This document shows, piece after piece, positions 8,941-17,731 of a DNA stretch of 60,915 nucleotides. The translations under genes were made by a program, and so were the position numbers. Below the pieces are notes generated by a model. The model did no database searches. It saw nothing but the letters and a program-made list of their open reading frames with translations, and was not told where the DNA came from. Origin of the DNA: Rhizobium freirei PRF 81 (lineage in GTDB: Bacteria; Pseudomonadota; Alphaproteobacteria; Rhizobiales; Rhizobiaceae); NCBI RefSeq assembly GCF_000359745.1, contig NZ_AQHN01000004.1:1-60915 (forward strand), read 5' to 3'. The first letter of the stretch is position 1, and every line of letters begins with the position of its first letter.

Positions 8941-10284
8941 CTATGGGGCGAGCAGCGCCTCGACCTTGCACGCGATCGCAAGCAATGCTCGGTCGGCAAG
9001 GCGTCCTCCCTCGATCATCAGCGCGACAGGCAGGCCGTCTCTGTCCAATCCGGCGGAGATCGAGATCGAAGGCGCCCCCGTCAGGGTTGCGAGCACCGCA
9101 TGGCTCGTGACCGTCGGGAATGTCGGGACAGTACCCGCGTCCGTTTGCATACGCGCGTCTTCCCCGATCCTCGGAGGCTGGACGGGCACCGTCGGCATGA
9201 TGATCGCATCGAGGCGCTGGTCACGGAAGAGCTGCTCATAGGTGTCGCGCAGCGACGCCAATCCGCTTTCCCGGGCGTATAAAAAGGCCTCGCTGGTCTT
9301 GGCGGCCAGCGCCGGGAGCCGCTCGAAAATGGTGCGGACATCGGGACTGCCGATGGTGGCGGTGAATTCTGCCAGTGTCTTTCCGAGCTTCTCGGCGCAA
9401 AAGCTCGTCCAGAACTGAAAAGCCTCATTGAACACGATTGGTCCGCCGATGCGTGTGTCGACATCTTCGAACTCCTCAGAGGAAATCGGAACGAGGCTGA
9501 CTTCGCCGGAACGGGCAAGCTTGCCTAACGCGCCGGCGATCGCCTCGTCGACGCTCTGAGACAAACCGCGCTTGTCCCAGAGCACGCCGAAGCGCAAAGG
9601 CCGTTCTGGCAGTTCCGGGAGCGTATGTTCGCCGGAAATGATGGCGTCGATTTCGGCCAGATCGATGCAGTTTGCGGCCAATGGCCCGATTGTGTCGCGC
9701 GTCGGCGAAAGGATCAGGACACCTCCCGCTGGGTATCGCCCGGTCGAGGGCCGCAATCCGGCCACGGAGCAGAAAGCGGCCGGGATGCGGGAGGAACCTC
9801 CTGTGTCGGATCCAAGGGCGAAGGGCACGACGCCGCGGGCGATGGCAGCAGCGCTGCCGCCCGAAGATCCGCCTGCGCAGCGTTCCGGGTCGAAGGGATT
9901 GCGGACGGGGCCGTAGGCGGCGTTGTTCGACGTGATGCCGAATGCGAGCTCATGAAGGTTGAGCTTGATCGGAACATAGCCGCCGGCTGATCGAAGTGCG
10001 GCGACGACGGCTGCGTCATCGGTCGCCAGGTTCTTGGCCAGCCCGGGGCAAGCACCGGTGGTCGCATAGCCCGCCACGTCGATATTGTCCTTTACTCCGA
10101 ACGCGATGCCGGCAAGCGGCCCGTTGTCAGATGCGGGGAGGGCGGTGGCGTCCGTTTGAATGACGGCATTGTCATGATTATCGGCGGCGCGCGCCATAAC
10201 GATTTCGCGCAGAGCACCGGGACCATGCTGCGCGGCGATCGAGCGGGCGTCGCGGAGGGACATGGGGGAAAAAACAGCAGTCAT
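8941..10284 (-). CDS. Amidase (amidase-signature family)
   Basis: A 447-residue amidase-signature hydrolase. The catalytic Ser-cisSer-Lys triad is visible: lysine in GIAFGVKDNIDVAG near residue 66, the GGSSGGSAAAIARG block near 140, and the nucleophile in SDTGGSSRIPAAFCSVAGLRPS near 160-180. Overall it resembles AtzE/indoleacetamide-hydrolase-like amidases or a GatA paralogue, which it is unlikely to be because no gatC or gatB is near. Length is normal. It is convergent with the ABC/monooxygenase operon, with 54 bp between the stops. The substrate is unknown, perhaps an amide from the same pathway. Confidence 0.88.
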   Translation of the reverse strand: MTAVFSPMSLRDARSIAAQHGPGALREIVMARAADNHDNAVIQTDATALPASDNGPLAGIAFGVKDNIDVAGYATTGACPGLAKNLATDDAAVVAALRSAGGYVPIKLNLHELAFGITSNNAAYGPVRNPFDPERCAGGSSGGSAAAIARGVVPFALGSDTGGSSRIPAAFCSVAGLRPSTGRYPAGGVLILSPTRDTIGPLAANCIDLAEIDAIISGEHTLPELPERPLRFGVLWDKRGLSQSVDEAIAGALGKLARSGEVSLVPISSEEFEDVDTRIGGPIVFNEAFQFWTSFCAEKLGKTLAEFTATIGSPDVRTIFERLPALAAKTSEAFLYARESGLASLRDTYEQLFRDQRLDAIIMPTVPVQPPRIGEDARMQTDAGTVPTFPTVTSHAVLATLTGAPSISISAGLDRDGLPVALMIEGGRLADRALLAIACKVEALLAP

Positions 10285-10709
10285 GCAGCAAACCTCCCGT
10301 TGAATGCTTTTGGCGCTTATGGGCTAGCCACTCAATCTACCAATGTGGCGAGAAGTCAATGCCGATCAAATTACAGGTTGTATTTCGATCGCAGAGAGCG
10401 TCGGGCCGTTTCCGACTGCAGCGCCGATATTGCAGCTCATCCTTCACTATACCTGCGCGCATGCCCACAAGACTTGAGATCACGCAAGAGAAAATCTGAA
10501 AGTGTCAGAAATGGACGGAGACAGGAGGCGGGAATCTGCATAGCGTTTGCCACAATCGTGTTCGAGACCGACTACGTGATCGCTTGACCATGCGACCGAG
10601 TGAGGGTGCGGCCTGAGGCGAAGGGGCGGGGACGATCGGCGTGGCGTGGCGGCGCCGGCCGATCTATCGAAAGTTTAGATCGAAGCAGACGACTGAGGGA
10701 TTGGGGAAC
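10285..10709. other. Intergenic region between amidase and TpsB genes
   Basis: A 425-bp divergent region holding the promoters of the amidase (reverse) and of the TpsB operon (forward). I see no convincing gene, RNA or strong dyad in it. Short open frames here have no ribosome binding site and no protein-like composition. Confidence 0.5.
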
Positions 10710-12533
10710 GTGCCTTTCGGTAAATGGAAATTGCGCTTACAGCGCGCAGCGCTCTGCGCGACTACGGCGATTGCCCTTTCTTCGGTCATGATCGGCTCGG
10801 CGTTTGCGCAGACTGCCTCGCAGGTGACGCCGCAGAGCTTTGAGCCGCAGTTGCAGAAGCAGAGCAGCGGCATCGTCATTCCCGAAGCCTCCGGCCCGGT
10901 GGCGCCCAAGGGGGTGGAAAAGCTGACGGTGCGCCTGAAGACCGTCAAGGTCGAGGGCGGCCTTCCCGGCTTTGCCGAGGATGAGGCGCGTGTGACGAAG
11001 AGCCTGACCGGCAAACAGGTGACGGCGGCCGCCCTGTTTGAAGCAGCGGGTGAACTGGAGCGCACCTATGCCGCCAAGGGATACGGTCTGGTACGTGTGG
11101 TGCTGCCGGCACAGCGTCTGGTCGACGGCGCCGTCCTGCGTATCGTCGTCATCAACGGCTTCGTCGAAAGCATCGACACCTCGCATCTCCCCGACAATAT
11201 CCGCGCGCGCATTGCCAAAATGCTTTCGCCGCTGGTGGGTGAGAAGGGGATCTCCAACGATGAGATCGAGCGCCGGCTGCTTCTGGCCGGCGACTTGCCG
11301 GGCACGGTGCTGCGCTCGACGCTGTCGCGCGGCACGAAGCCCGGCGGCAGCGTGCTGACCATCGAGGCGCGCTACAAGCCGGTCACCGGCTTCGTCTCTG
11401 GCGACAACAATTCCACCAGTGCGCTCGGCCGTTACAACACCGGCGTCGGTCTCGATTTCAATTCCGTGTTCGGATTCGGCGAACTCTTCTATTTGAGAGC
11501 CTCGGGTGCACCGCGTTTCGGCGGTGACGAAGGCTATTTCACCGGTGCGCCGCGCAACCGGTCGCTGGCCGGCGGCGTGACCTTGCCGATCGGCATCGAC
11601 GGGCTGACGCTAAACCTTGAGGCCACCGCCTCGCGCACGACGCCGGAGGCGGGCCTGTTCGGACTGCAGTTCATGTCGGATTTCACCCGCTATTCGGCGC
11701 GGCTTTCCTATCCGCTGATCCGCTCGCGGGAGCTTACGCTCAACCTCAATGGCGGCTTCGATGCGCAGGATGAGGAGCTGCAGCTGCTCAATGGCGGCGG
11801 CGTCTCTTTATCGAAGGATCGGCTGCGCATCCTGCGCACGGGTGCGGATCTCTCCTGGTATGTGTCGGGCGATGCGCTCGTCAGCGCGGGTCTGACCGGC
11901 TCCTTCGGCATCAACGGGCTCGGCGCGCGCACCGCGGCCGATGCGAATGTCAGCGGCACGCCATTGTCGCGCCAGGGCGCGGATGCCGATTTCCAGAAGG
12001 TCGAAGTCACCCTCGGCTACCGCCAGCCGGTCGCCGAGCATCTGGTGTTCGATCTGCGAGCGAAGGCGCAGACCTCCTTCGGGCAGCCGCTGCTGAATTC
12101 CGAGCAGATCGGCATTGTTTCCTCCTCCGGTCTGTCCAGTTTTCCGACCGGCTCGATGCAAGGCGATTCCGGCTTCGTGCTGCGCGCCGAGGCGCAGTTC
12201 CCGTTTACAACCAGCTTCACCTTGCCGTTCGGCTGGCCGGAATTTCCGGCACAGCAGGGAACGAACCTTGCGGATGGGGCAAGCACGGCCGGCGCCGTGG
12301 TGGCCTCGCCTTATCTGTTCGGCGCCTATGGCGGCGTCAAGCTCTATCAGCCGACGGCGCTCGAAAGCGGGTTTGCGCGCGGCGCCGCCTATGGCGTCGG
12401 CCTGCGGCTGGCGGCGGCGGAACAGGCGAGCTTCAACAGCATGAACGTCAACCTTGAATATGGCCGTGTCGAGCGCTTCGGCGACGGCTCCAACGACAAC
12501 CGCTTCACAGTCGCCGCGGCATTCCAGTTCTGA
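10710..12533 (+). CDS. ShlB/FhaC/HecB-type two-partner secretion transporter (TpsB)
   Basis: A 607-residue outer-membrane beta-barrel of the Omp85/TpsB superfamily that secretes a large TpsA protein. A signal peptide (QRAALCATTAIALSSVMIGSAFAQ) is followed by a POTRA_2 domain at about residues 75-155 (LKTVKVEGGLPGF... RVVLPAQRLVDGAVLRIVVINGFVESID), a linker and a barrel ending in aromatic F (VAAAFQF). I chose GTG at 10710, with GAGGGATTGGGG upstream; GTG at 10641 would add 23 basic residues that could form an extended TPS-type signal, so the start is uncertain. No TpsA exoprotein is in the window; two IalB-like genes follow instead. Confidence 0.87.
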   Translation: MPFGKWKLRLQRAALCATTAIALSSVMIGSAFAQTASQVTPQSFEPQLQKQSSGIVIPEASGPVAPKGVEKLTVRLKTVKVEGGLPGFAEDEARVTKSLTGKQVTAAALFEAAGELERTYAAKGYGLVRVVLPAQRLVDGAVLRIVVINGFVESIDTSHLPDNIRARIAKMLSPLVGEKGISNDEIERRLLLAGDLPGTVLRSTLSRGTKPGGSVLTIEARYKPVTGFVSGDNNSTSALGRYNTGVGLDFNSVFGFGELFYLRASGAPRFGGDEGYFTGAPRNRSLAGGVTLPIGIDGLTLNLEATASRTTPEAGLFGLQFMSDFTRYSARLSYPLIRSRELTLNLNGGFDAQDEELQLLNGGGVSLSKDRLRILRTGADLSWYVSGDALVSAGLTGSFGINGLGARTAADANVSGTPLSRQGADADFQKVEVTLGYRQPVAEHLVFDLRAKAQTSFGQPLLNSEQIGIVSSSGLSSFPTGSMQGDSGFVLRAEAQFPFTTSFTLPFGWPEFPAQQGTNLADGASTAGAVVASPYLFGAYGGVKLYQPTALESGFARGAAYGVGLRLAAAEQASFNSMNVNLEYGRVERFGDGSNDNRFTVAAAFQF

Positions 12534-12725
12534 GGCGGCGATCATGATCCGCCGCTCGCTGCGCATGATGATCTGTCGCGGGATCCGGCCATCGGCGCCG
12601 GTGACCTCCGCGGCGGTATCAGCTCCTTCAACGATGGAGCAAGCCATGCCGCAGAGCAGGTGCAGTCATTTCAGAAAACCTCTCAAAAGAGACGCGAACT
12701 TGCGATCACAAGGACATTTTTGATC

Positions 12726-13265
12726 ATGATCCCTTTCCCTCACTCTTCGCTGATTGCCGCCTTGTTTGCCATCGGCATGCTGGCAGCCCAGTCGGCAGGC
12801 GCCTCCTCTTTTCCGGGCGGTGCCAGTTCGCTCGTCGAGACCTATGACGACTGGGGCGTAGTCTGCCAGATACAGAACAATGCGCCGGCCTGTGTCATCA
12901 GGCAGGTCCAGACAAACAATCAGACCAACCAGGTCGTGTTGACGGTCGAGATCGGCAAGGCGGCCGATGGCAAGTTCCAGGGCGTGCTGCTGCTGCCGCT
13001 TGGGCTCGCACTTGCGCAGGGCGCACAGCTGAAGATCGACGACAATTCCATCGGCGCACCGCTCGCATTTTCGACCTGCGTGCCGCAAGGCTGCCTCGTG
13101 CCGCTCGTCCTGGAAGCCGACACGATCACCAAGCTCAGAGCCGGCAAGGCGCTCAATGTCACCGTTTCGGCCGCCAATCCCGCGAAGCCGGTGACGTTCG
13201 CGGTCTCCCTCAAGGGCTTTTCCGGTGCCCTTAATCGCGTTGCGGAACTGACCAAGTCGTCGTGA
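12726..13265 (+). CDS. IalB family invasion-associated protein, exported
   Basis: A 179-residue protein of the invasion-associated locus B family. A signal peptide (about residues 1-27, ending near QSAGASS) precedes the IalB domain. Motifs seen are ETYDDWGVVC, ACVIRQVQTN, LLLPLGLALAQGAQL, FSTCVPQGCLVPL and FAVSLKGFSGAL. The mature domain has four cysteines that could form two disulfides. The start is uncertain: ATG at 12726, or an in-frame TTG at 12720 closer to the AAGGAC ribosome site. It is the second gene after tpsB, so it may be an outer-membrane or periplasmic accessory of that secretion route, which is inference. Confidence 0.82.
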   Translation: MIPFPHSSLIAALFAIGMLAAQSAGASSFPGGASSLVETYDDWGVVCQIQNNAPACVIRQVQTNNQTNQVVLTVEIGKAADGKFQGVLLLPLGLALAQGAQLKIDDNSIGAPLAFSTCVPQGCLVPLVLEADTITKLRAGKALNVTVSAANPAKPVTFAVSLKGFSGALNRVAELTKSS

Positions 13266-13378
13266 CCATCCAGATGCACTCGTCACTCGCCACGCGGGCG
13301 CTCAGGCGGGAGTCCCGCATTTCCCCGATCTATCCACTGCCTGTCCTGCATCGCCAAAGCGTCAGGCTCAACGAAAGA

Positions 13379-13879
13379 ATGACCATGACCGATCAAGCGA
13401 CCACTGACAGAACGACCCGCCTGCCGGGTGGAGCCGATGCGTTGCGCGAGGTTCACGGCGACTGGCTCGTGCTTGGTGCGGTCCAGGCCAATGAGACGTC
13501 GACGCAGAAATCCTGCGTGATCGTCCAGGAGCAGATCCACAACGACACGCGCCAGCGGCTGCTGCTGATCGAACTGCGTCCCGATGCCGGGCGAGTGACG
13601 GGGGCCTTGGTGCTGCCATTCGGGCTCCTGTTCCAGAAGGGCGTCGTCCTGCAGGTGGACGAGGGCAGCCGGGCTCCCGCCATCCCCTTCCGTACGGCAT
13701 TGCCGGCCGGTTGTTTCGTTGATCTTGATATCGACGCCCTGCGCCTTTCATTGCTGAAATCAGGCAGGACGCTGCAGATCCACGCGATCGCCGCCGACAC
13801 CGGACAGATCGTCACCTTCCCGGTTTCCCTCAACGGTTTTGCGAGCGCCCTTGCACGGGCCGAAGCGATTATCCGGTAA
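13379..13879 (+). CDS. IalB-like protein without signal peptide
   Basis: A 166-residue paralogue of the preceding IalB protein. It keeps EVHGDWLVLG, SCVIVQEQIHN, LVLPFGLLFQKGVVLQVD, FRTALPAGCFVDLDI and FPVSLNGFASALARAE, so the domain is complete. Two of the four cysteines of the paralogue are replaced: DWGVVC is DWLVLG and STCVPQGC is RTALPAGC. No start gives a signal peptide. The choices are ATG at 13379 or 13385, or GTG at 13262, which overlaps the upstream stop (GTGA) but adds a non-hydrophobic leader. Loss of a cysteine pair together with the signal suggests a cytoplasmic protein, which would be unusual for the family. Confidence 0.72.
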   Translation: MTMTDQATTDRTTRLPGGADALREVHGDWLVLGAVQANETSTQKSCVIVQEQIHNDTRQRLLLIELRPDAGRVTGALVLPFGLLFQKGVVLQVDEGSRAPAIPFRTALPAGCFVDLDIDALRLSLLKSGRTLQIHAIAADTGQIVTFPVSLNGFASALARAEAIIR

Positions 13880-13918
13880 TCGGCTGCAGCGGCCTATAAT
13901 TGCCGGCGAAACATGGCA

Positions 13919-13940
13919 AAGTGCGCTGCGAGGCGCACTT
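13919..13940. terminator. Bidirectional hairpin between ialB-like and aapM genes
   Basis: AAGTGCGC at 13919-13926 pairs with GCGCACTT at 13933-13940 over six bases. It sits between the convergent ends of the IalB-like gene and aapM. There is no clear T-run on either side, so it is a weak intrinsic terminator at best. Confidence 0.45.
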
Positions 13941-13969
13941 CCCCGGCAACTTGAGCTAAACCGTCTTCC

Positions 13970-15064
13970 CTAGTCGTGGGTTGTCTTGAAGTAACGCTCC
14001 AGATACCGGCTATAGCTGCCCATCAACGCACTGAAGGTGAAATAGACGGCAGCCGCGAAGAGATAGCCTTCGAGCACAGCGATGCCTTGCCACGCGGGGT
14101 CACGCATCGCCGACCGCACCGTATCGAGGAAATCGAGAAGGCCGACGATGGTCACAAGCGTCGTATCCTGAAAGAAGCCGATGAACAGGCCGACCAGCGG
14201 CGGGATGACTTTCTTCATGGCCTGCGGAAGCACGATCTTGAACATCACAAGCCAATAATGCAGGCCGAGCGCCGACCCGGCCTCGACCTGACCCCTCGGT
14301 ATATCCTGCAGGCCGCCGCGCACGATTTCGGCGATATAGGCAGCGGCGAAGATAATGATGGCAACCTGTGCGCGGACCAGTTTGTCGATGGTGACACCTT
14401 CAGGCATGAAGAGCGGCAACATCACTGTGGCCATGAACAGGATGCTGATCAACGGAACGCCGCGGACGATCTCGATGAAGCTGACTGCGAGGATGCGGAT
14501 GATCGGGAGCTCGGATATGCGGGAAAGAGCCAGAAGGATTCCGAGAGGTAGCGCGCAGGCAAGCCCGATGAACGAAAGCAGGAACGAGAGCGGCAGGCCT
14601 CCCCATTGGCTTGTCGGCACCGGCACCAGCCCGAAAACGCCACCGGCCATGAGGACATACTGTGCCGGTATCAGCACCAGGCACCAGACGCCAAGCAATG
14701 CTCGCCCCCAGAGCCGCGGCGACATCGACACCAGCGCGCCACCGAGGAACAATGATAATGCCAAAAGCGGCCGCCACTGTTCTTCAAAGGGGTAGAAGCC
14801 GAAAAGCATGTAGCGCAGTTTTGCCGCAAGAAATGGCCAGCATGCCCCTGAGCCACTCTTACAATCCGCCGGTGTTCCCGCGAATGTCGCTTTGACAAGC
14901 AGCCAATCGATCGCCAGTTTCGCCAGAATGAACAAGGTGCCGACGCAGACAAGCGTGATCAAGGTGTTGCCGGGTGTTCCGAACCATGTGCGTATCCAGT
15001 TGGCCCGGATTTTCGGTGGTCGTTGCGGTGCAATTACGGTCGAAGGGAGATCAATATCAGCCAC
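13970..15064 (-). CDS. aapM: General L-amino acid ABC transporter permease AapM
   Basis: A 364-residue permease of the AapM/BztC type. It has an N-terminal membrane segment (GTLFILAKLAIDWLLV) after a cytoplasmic leader with WIRTWFGTPGNT, several helices, and the C-terminal His/Glu-type permease domain with EIVRGGLQDIPRGQVEAGSALGLHYW. I chose GTG at 15064, three bases after the aapQ stop, because AAGGAG lies nine bases upstream; the longer open frame to 15373 only reads through aapQ. It pairs with AapQ in the inner membrane. The ATPase gene aapP, normally next, is absent: the following gene is convergent. Confidence 0.88.
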   Translation of the reverse strand: MADIDLPSTVIAPQRPPKIRANWIRTWFGTPGNTLITLVCVGTLFILAKLAIDWLLVKATFAGTPADCKSGSGACWPFLAAKLRYMLFGFYPFEEQWRPLLALSLFLGGALVSMSPRLWGRALLGVWCLVLIPAQYVLMAGGVFGLVPVPTSQWGGLPLSFLLSFIGLACALPLGILLALSRISELPIIRILAVSFIEIVRGVPLISILFMATVMLPLFMPEGVTIDKLVRAQVAIIIFAAAYIAEIVRGGLQDIPRGQVEAGSALGLHYWLVMFKIVLPQAMKKVIPPLVGLFIGFFQDTTLVTIVGLLDFLDTVRSAMRDPAWQGIAVLEGYLFAAAVYFTFSALMGSYSRYLERYFKTTHD

Positions 15065-15066
15065 TG

Positions 15067-16215
15067 TCAGCGCTCCTTCAACGCGATGCGGGCATTGTAC
15101 CAGTTCATGAAGAGCGAAATCGTAATGGAAAGGCCGAGATAGACCGCCATGAACAGCGCTATGGTTTCCATGGCCTGTCCCGTTTGGTTCATGATGGTGT
15201 TCGATACCATGACGAGATCGGGGTAGCCGATAGCGATCGCAAGCGAGCTGTTCTTGAAGACCGTCAGATAAATGTTCGTCAGCGGCGGAATCATAATCCG
15301 CAGCGCTTGGGGCAGGATGATCAGCCGCAGCGTATGGCCGCGCGAGAGACCGAGCGCTATCGAGGCTTCCCACTGTCCCTTGTTGATGGCCTGTATGCCG
15401 GCACGTACGATCTCGGCGACGTTTGCCGATACGTTCAGCGCGAGACCGAAGAGAAGTGCTACGAATTCCGGCCGGACCTGAAGGCCGCCGCTCAAGCGGA
15501 AGCGGCCCTGCTGCGGAATATCCCAGTTCAGGCTAATACCATATAGAAGCCAGACCAGAAAAAGCGGGGCAATAGCGGCTGCAAGTGCAATTATCCCGCC
15601 ATAATTCGATCGGCCGCAAGCAAGGCGCCGGCGCAACGCAATGCGATAAACGATGAAAGCTATCACCAAGCCGACGGCAATTGCGGCCAATGGAGCGGCA
15701 GAGCCGTCGACGAAAGACACGCCGGGAATGGCAAGCCCGCTATTGGAAAGATATATGTGCGGCGCAATCTCCAATGCTGCGCGCACCGGCGGCAGGACAT
15801 TGATGACCAGGGCATACCAGAATAGGAGATACAGCAGCAAAGGGACGTTGCGCAGCACCTCGATATAGACGAGCATCAGCCGCTGCAGCAAAGGATTGCG
15901 CGACATTCGGCCGATGCCGACCAGAAGACCGAGGAGGGTGCCGAGGATTGCCGCCAACAGCGATACTTTTACCGTGTTCGCAATCCCGACCAGCAGTGCG
16001 CGCGCAACGGTGTCGCTGGGCTCATAAGTGATCGCCGCTTCGCTGATCACGAAACCTGCCTGTCTCGACAGATAACCGAAACCGGTGGCGATATCCTGCT
16101 TTGCCAGGTTGTGACTGGCTGTCGTAAACATCGACCAGGCGAGTGCGGCAACAAGCACGACGACCAGGCACTGGTAGAATAGCGCGCGATACCGCACGTC
16201 ATGAAACAAAGCCAT
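15067..16215 (-). CDS. aapQ: General L-amino acid ABC transporter permease AapQ
   Basis: A 382-residue permease of the AapQ/BztB type. The N-terminal helix (FYQCLVVVLVAALAWSMF) is followed by the hallmark block NLAKQDIATGFGYLSRQAGFVISEAAITYEPSDTV, where uptake permeases of this family carry their characteristic periplasmic segment. The C-terminal permease domain contains EIVRAGIQAINKGQWEASIALGLSRG, the EAA loop. Length is close to the usual 400. It lies 70 bp downstream of aapJ and is separated from it by a strong hairpin. Confidence 0.9.
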   Translation of the reverse strand: MALFHDVRYRALFYQCLVVVLVAALAWSMFTTASHNLAKQDIATGFGYLSRQAGFVISEAAITYEPSDTVARALLVGIANTVKVSLLAAILGTLLGLLVGIGRMSRNPLLQRLMLVYIEVLRNVPLLLYLLFWYALVINVLPPVRAALEIAPHIYLSNSGLAIPGVSFVDGSAAPLAAIAVGLVIAFIVYRIALRRRLACGRSNYGGIIALAAAIAPLFLVWLLYGISLNWDIPQQGRFRLSGGLQVRPEFVALLFGLALNVSANVAEIVRAGIQAINKGQWEASIALGLSRGHTLRLIILPQALRIMIPPLTNIYLTVFKNSSLAIAIGYPDLVMVSNTIMNQTGQAMETIALFMAVYLGLSITISLFMNWYNARIALKER

Positions 16216-16250
16216 GCGCTTTTCCGGTCAGATTCGAGAGCAGTGGATGT

Positions 16251-16275
16251 CCCGTGTTCGGCAAGCGAACACGGG
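16251..16275 (-). terminator. Intercistronic hairpin between aapJ and aapQ
   Basis: CCCGTGTTCG at 16251-16260 and CGAACACGGG at 16266-16275 form a perfect ten-base stem with a five-base loop. It lies in the 70-bp gap after the aapJ stop. There is no T-run, so stabilisation of the aapJ mRNA is more likely than full termination. Confidence 0.65.
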
Positions 16276-16285
16276 ACGGGCTTCC

Positions 16286-17314
16286 TCAACGGAAGGGCGG
16301 GGCATACAGCAGGCCCCCGGCATTCCACGCAACATTCGGGCCGCGCGTCAGGCCAAGCCGCGTCTTTTCGCCAAGATTGCGATTGAAGATTTCGCCGTAA
16401 TTGCCGACGGACTTGATGATGTTGTAGCCCCACTTCTTGTCCAGCTTGAGCAACGGCCCGAGCTCGTCCGTTGCCCCGAGCATGCGCTGGATTTCCTGGT
16501 CGCTGCTTTTCAGCTTCTCGTCGACGTTCGCCTGGGTGATGCCTTTTTCCTCGGCGGCCATCACCATCCATTCAGACCAGGAGACGATGTCTCGCCAGTT
16601 TGAATCGTTCTGCCGGACCGCCGGAGCGAGCGGCTCCTTCGAAATCGTTTCCGGAAGGATGACGTAATCGTTGGGGTTGTTGGCAACGGCACGGATCGAG
16701 GCCAGGTCGGAACGGTCGGAGGAAATGGCTTCGCAACGGCCGCCGAAGAAAGCGGCGCGATTTTCGTCGGGGCTCTCGAAGACGACCATTTCGAACTTGG
16801 CGCCCTGGGCTGCGAAGAAATCGCTGAGATTCTGGGCCGTGGTCGTTCCCGGCAGGGTGCAGATGGCCGCGTCCTTCAGTTCCTTGGCGCTGTTGATCCC
16901 CAGTGATTTCGGAACCATTAGACCCTGACCGTCAAAGAAGACGTAGGGGCCGAAATCGAGGCCGAGCGAGGCGTCGCGAGAATAAGTCAGCGTCGTCTGC
17001 CGGGACAGGATGTCGATCTCGCCGGATTGCAGAGCCTGGAAACGGGTGTTGATGTTGGTCGGAATGAAGTCGACTTTTTCGCCATCGCCAAACACTGCGG
17101 CGGCAACGGCGCGGCAGATATCGGCATCAAACCCTTCCATCCGCCCCTTGTCGTTCGGCGCAGCAAAGCCCGGATTGGCCAGCGACACGCCGCACACCAC
17201 CTTGCCTCGCTGCCTGACCGTGTCGAGCGTATCGGCCCGGGAAACAGTCGGCGCCAGCGTGCCAAGGGTGGCGAGCACACATGCAGCGCTTGCCCATAAG
17301 ATTCCACGTTTCAT
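16286..17314 (-). CDS. aapJ: General L-amino acid ABC transporter binding protein AapJ
   Basis: A 342-residue periplasmic binding protein of family 3, AapJ/BztA type. The signal peptide is MKRGILWASAACVLATLG... with cleavage near SRADT. The mature protein starts DTVRQRGKVVCGVSLANPGFAAPNDKGRMEGFDADICRAVAAAVFGD, the classic Aap opening, and ends NVAWNAGGLLYAPPFR. The ATG at 17314 is chosen for its GGGAGGGATCTT ribosome site; the open frame to 17383 lacks one. It binds a broad range of L-amino acids in characterised rhizobial homologues. It heads an operon lacking aapP, so its permeases must borrow an ATPase from elsewhere. Confidence 0.9.
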   Translation of the reverse strand: MKRGILWASAACVLATLGTLAPTVSRADTLDTVRQRGKVVCGVSLANPGFAAPNDKGRMEGFDADICRAVAAAVFGDGEKVDFIPTNINTRFQALQSGEIDILSRQTTLTYSRDASLGLDFGPYVFFDGQGLMVPKSLGINSAKELKDAAICTLPGTTTAQNLSDFFAAQGAKFEMVVFESPDENRAAFFGGRCEAISSDRSDLASIRAVANNPNDYVILPETISKEPLAPAVRQNDSNWRDIVSWSEWMVMAAEEKGITQANVDEKLKSSDQEIQRMLGATDELGPLLKLDKKWGYNIIKSVGNYGEIFNRNLGEKTRLGLTRGPNVAWNAGGLLYAPPFR

Positions 17315-17384
17315 AAGATCCCTCCCATTTTTTAAGTCTGTGCAATACCCACGCTCCTCCGCATGGCTCCCGTTTGCACACATG

Positions 17385-17396
17385 ATTGTCTACAAT
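17385..17396. promoter_or_regulatory. Candidate GntR/FCD-type operator 1
   Basis: ATTGTCTACAAT is a dyad (ATTGT, two bases, ACAAT) about 70 bp upstream of aapJ. It fits the TNGT-N-ACNA style of FadR/FCD GntR operators. A second site with the same layout is at 17533. The regulator is not identified. Confidence 0.4.
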
Positions 17397-17532
17397 AAAA
17401 GTCAATCCGTCACAACATCACGTTTTGAATTTGGCCTAACATTCTCGCCGAGATTGGATCAATAAGGAAATCTCTACGAAACACACCAAATGCGCTAAAC
17501 GGAGGGCGTAGAAAGGAATGCAGCCGCGCCTT

Positions 17533-17544
17533 ATTGTGTACAAT
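17533..17544. promoter_or_regulatory. Candidate GntR/FCD-type operator 2
   Basis: ATTGTGTACAAT repeats the dyad at 17385-17396 with one base changed, 148 bp away. The two sites lie in the aapJ / diguanylate cyclase divergent region and could be bound together. Confidence 0.4.
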
Positions 17545-17731
17545 AATGCAGCCAGAGATCATTCTCCACCCGGCGCTCCGCCGCGCATATCCACTTGATG
17601 TCGACGGCAAGCTCGCCTCGCCGGAGAGCGCATGGCTCCGATACGGAAAAGCGGTTTCTACTCGTCCGTGTAGAGGATCTTAAGGAAATCACGGCTAATG
17701 GACCCCGGTGCCAACGATCCGCCGGTCTGCT

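Larger units (their letters stand above)
17315..17731. other. Divergent intergenic region aapJ / diguanylate cyclase
   Basis: A 417-bp region without a convincing gene. It holds the promoters of aapJ (reverse) and of the diguanylate cyclase (forward), two ATTGT-NT-ACAAT dyads, and an ATG at 17698 with a good AAGGAAATC ribosome site that is out of frame with the cyclase. The local composition is more AT-rich than the flanking genes. Confidence 0.5.
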
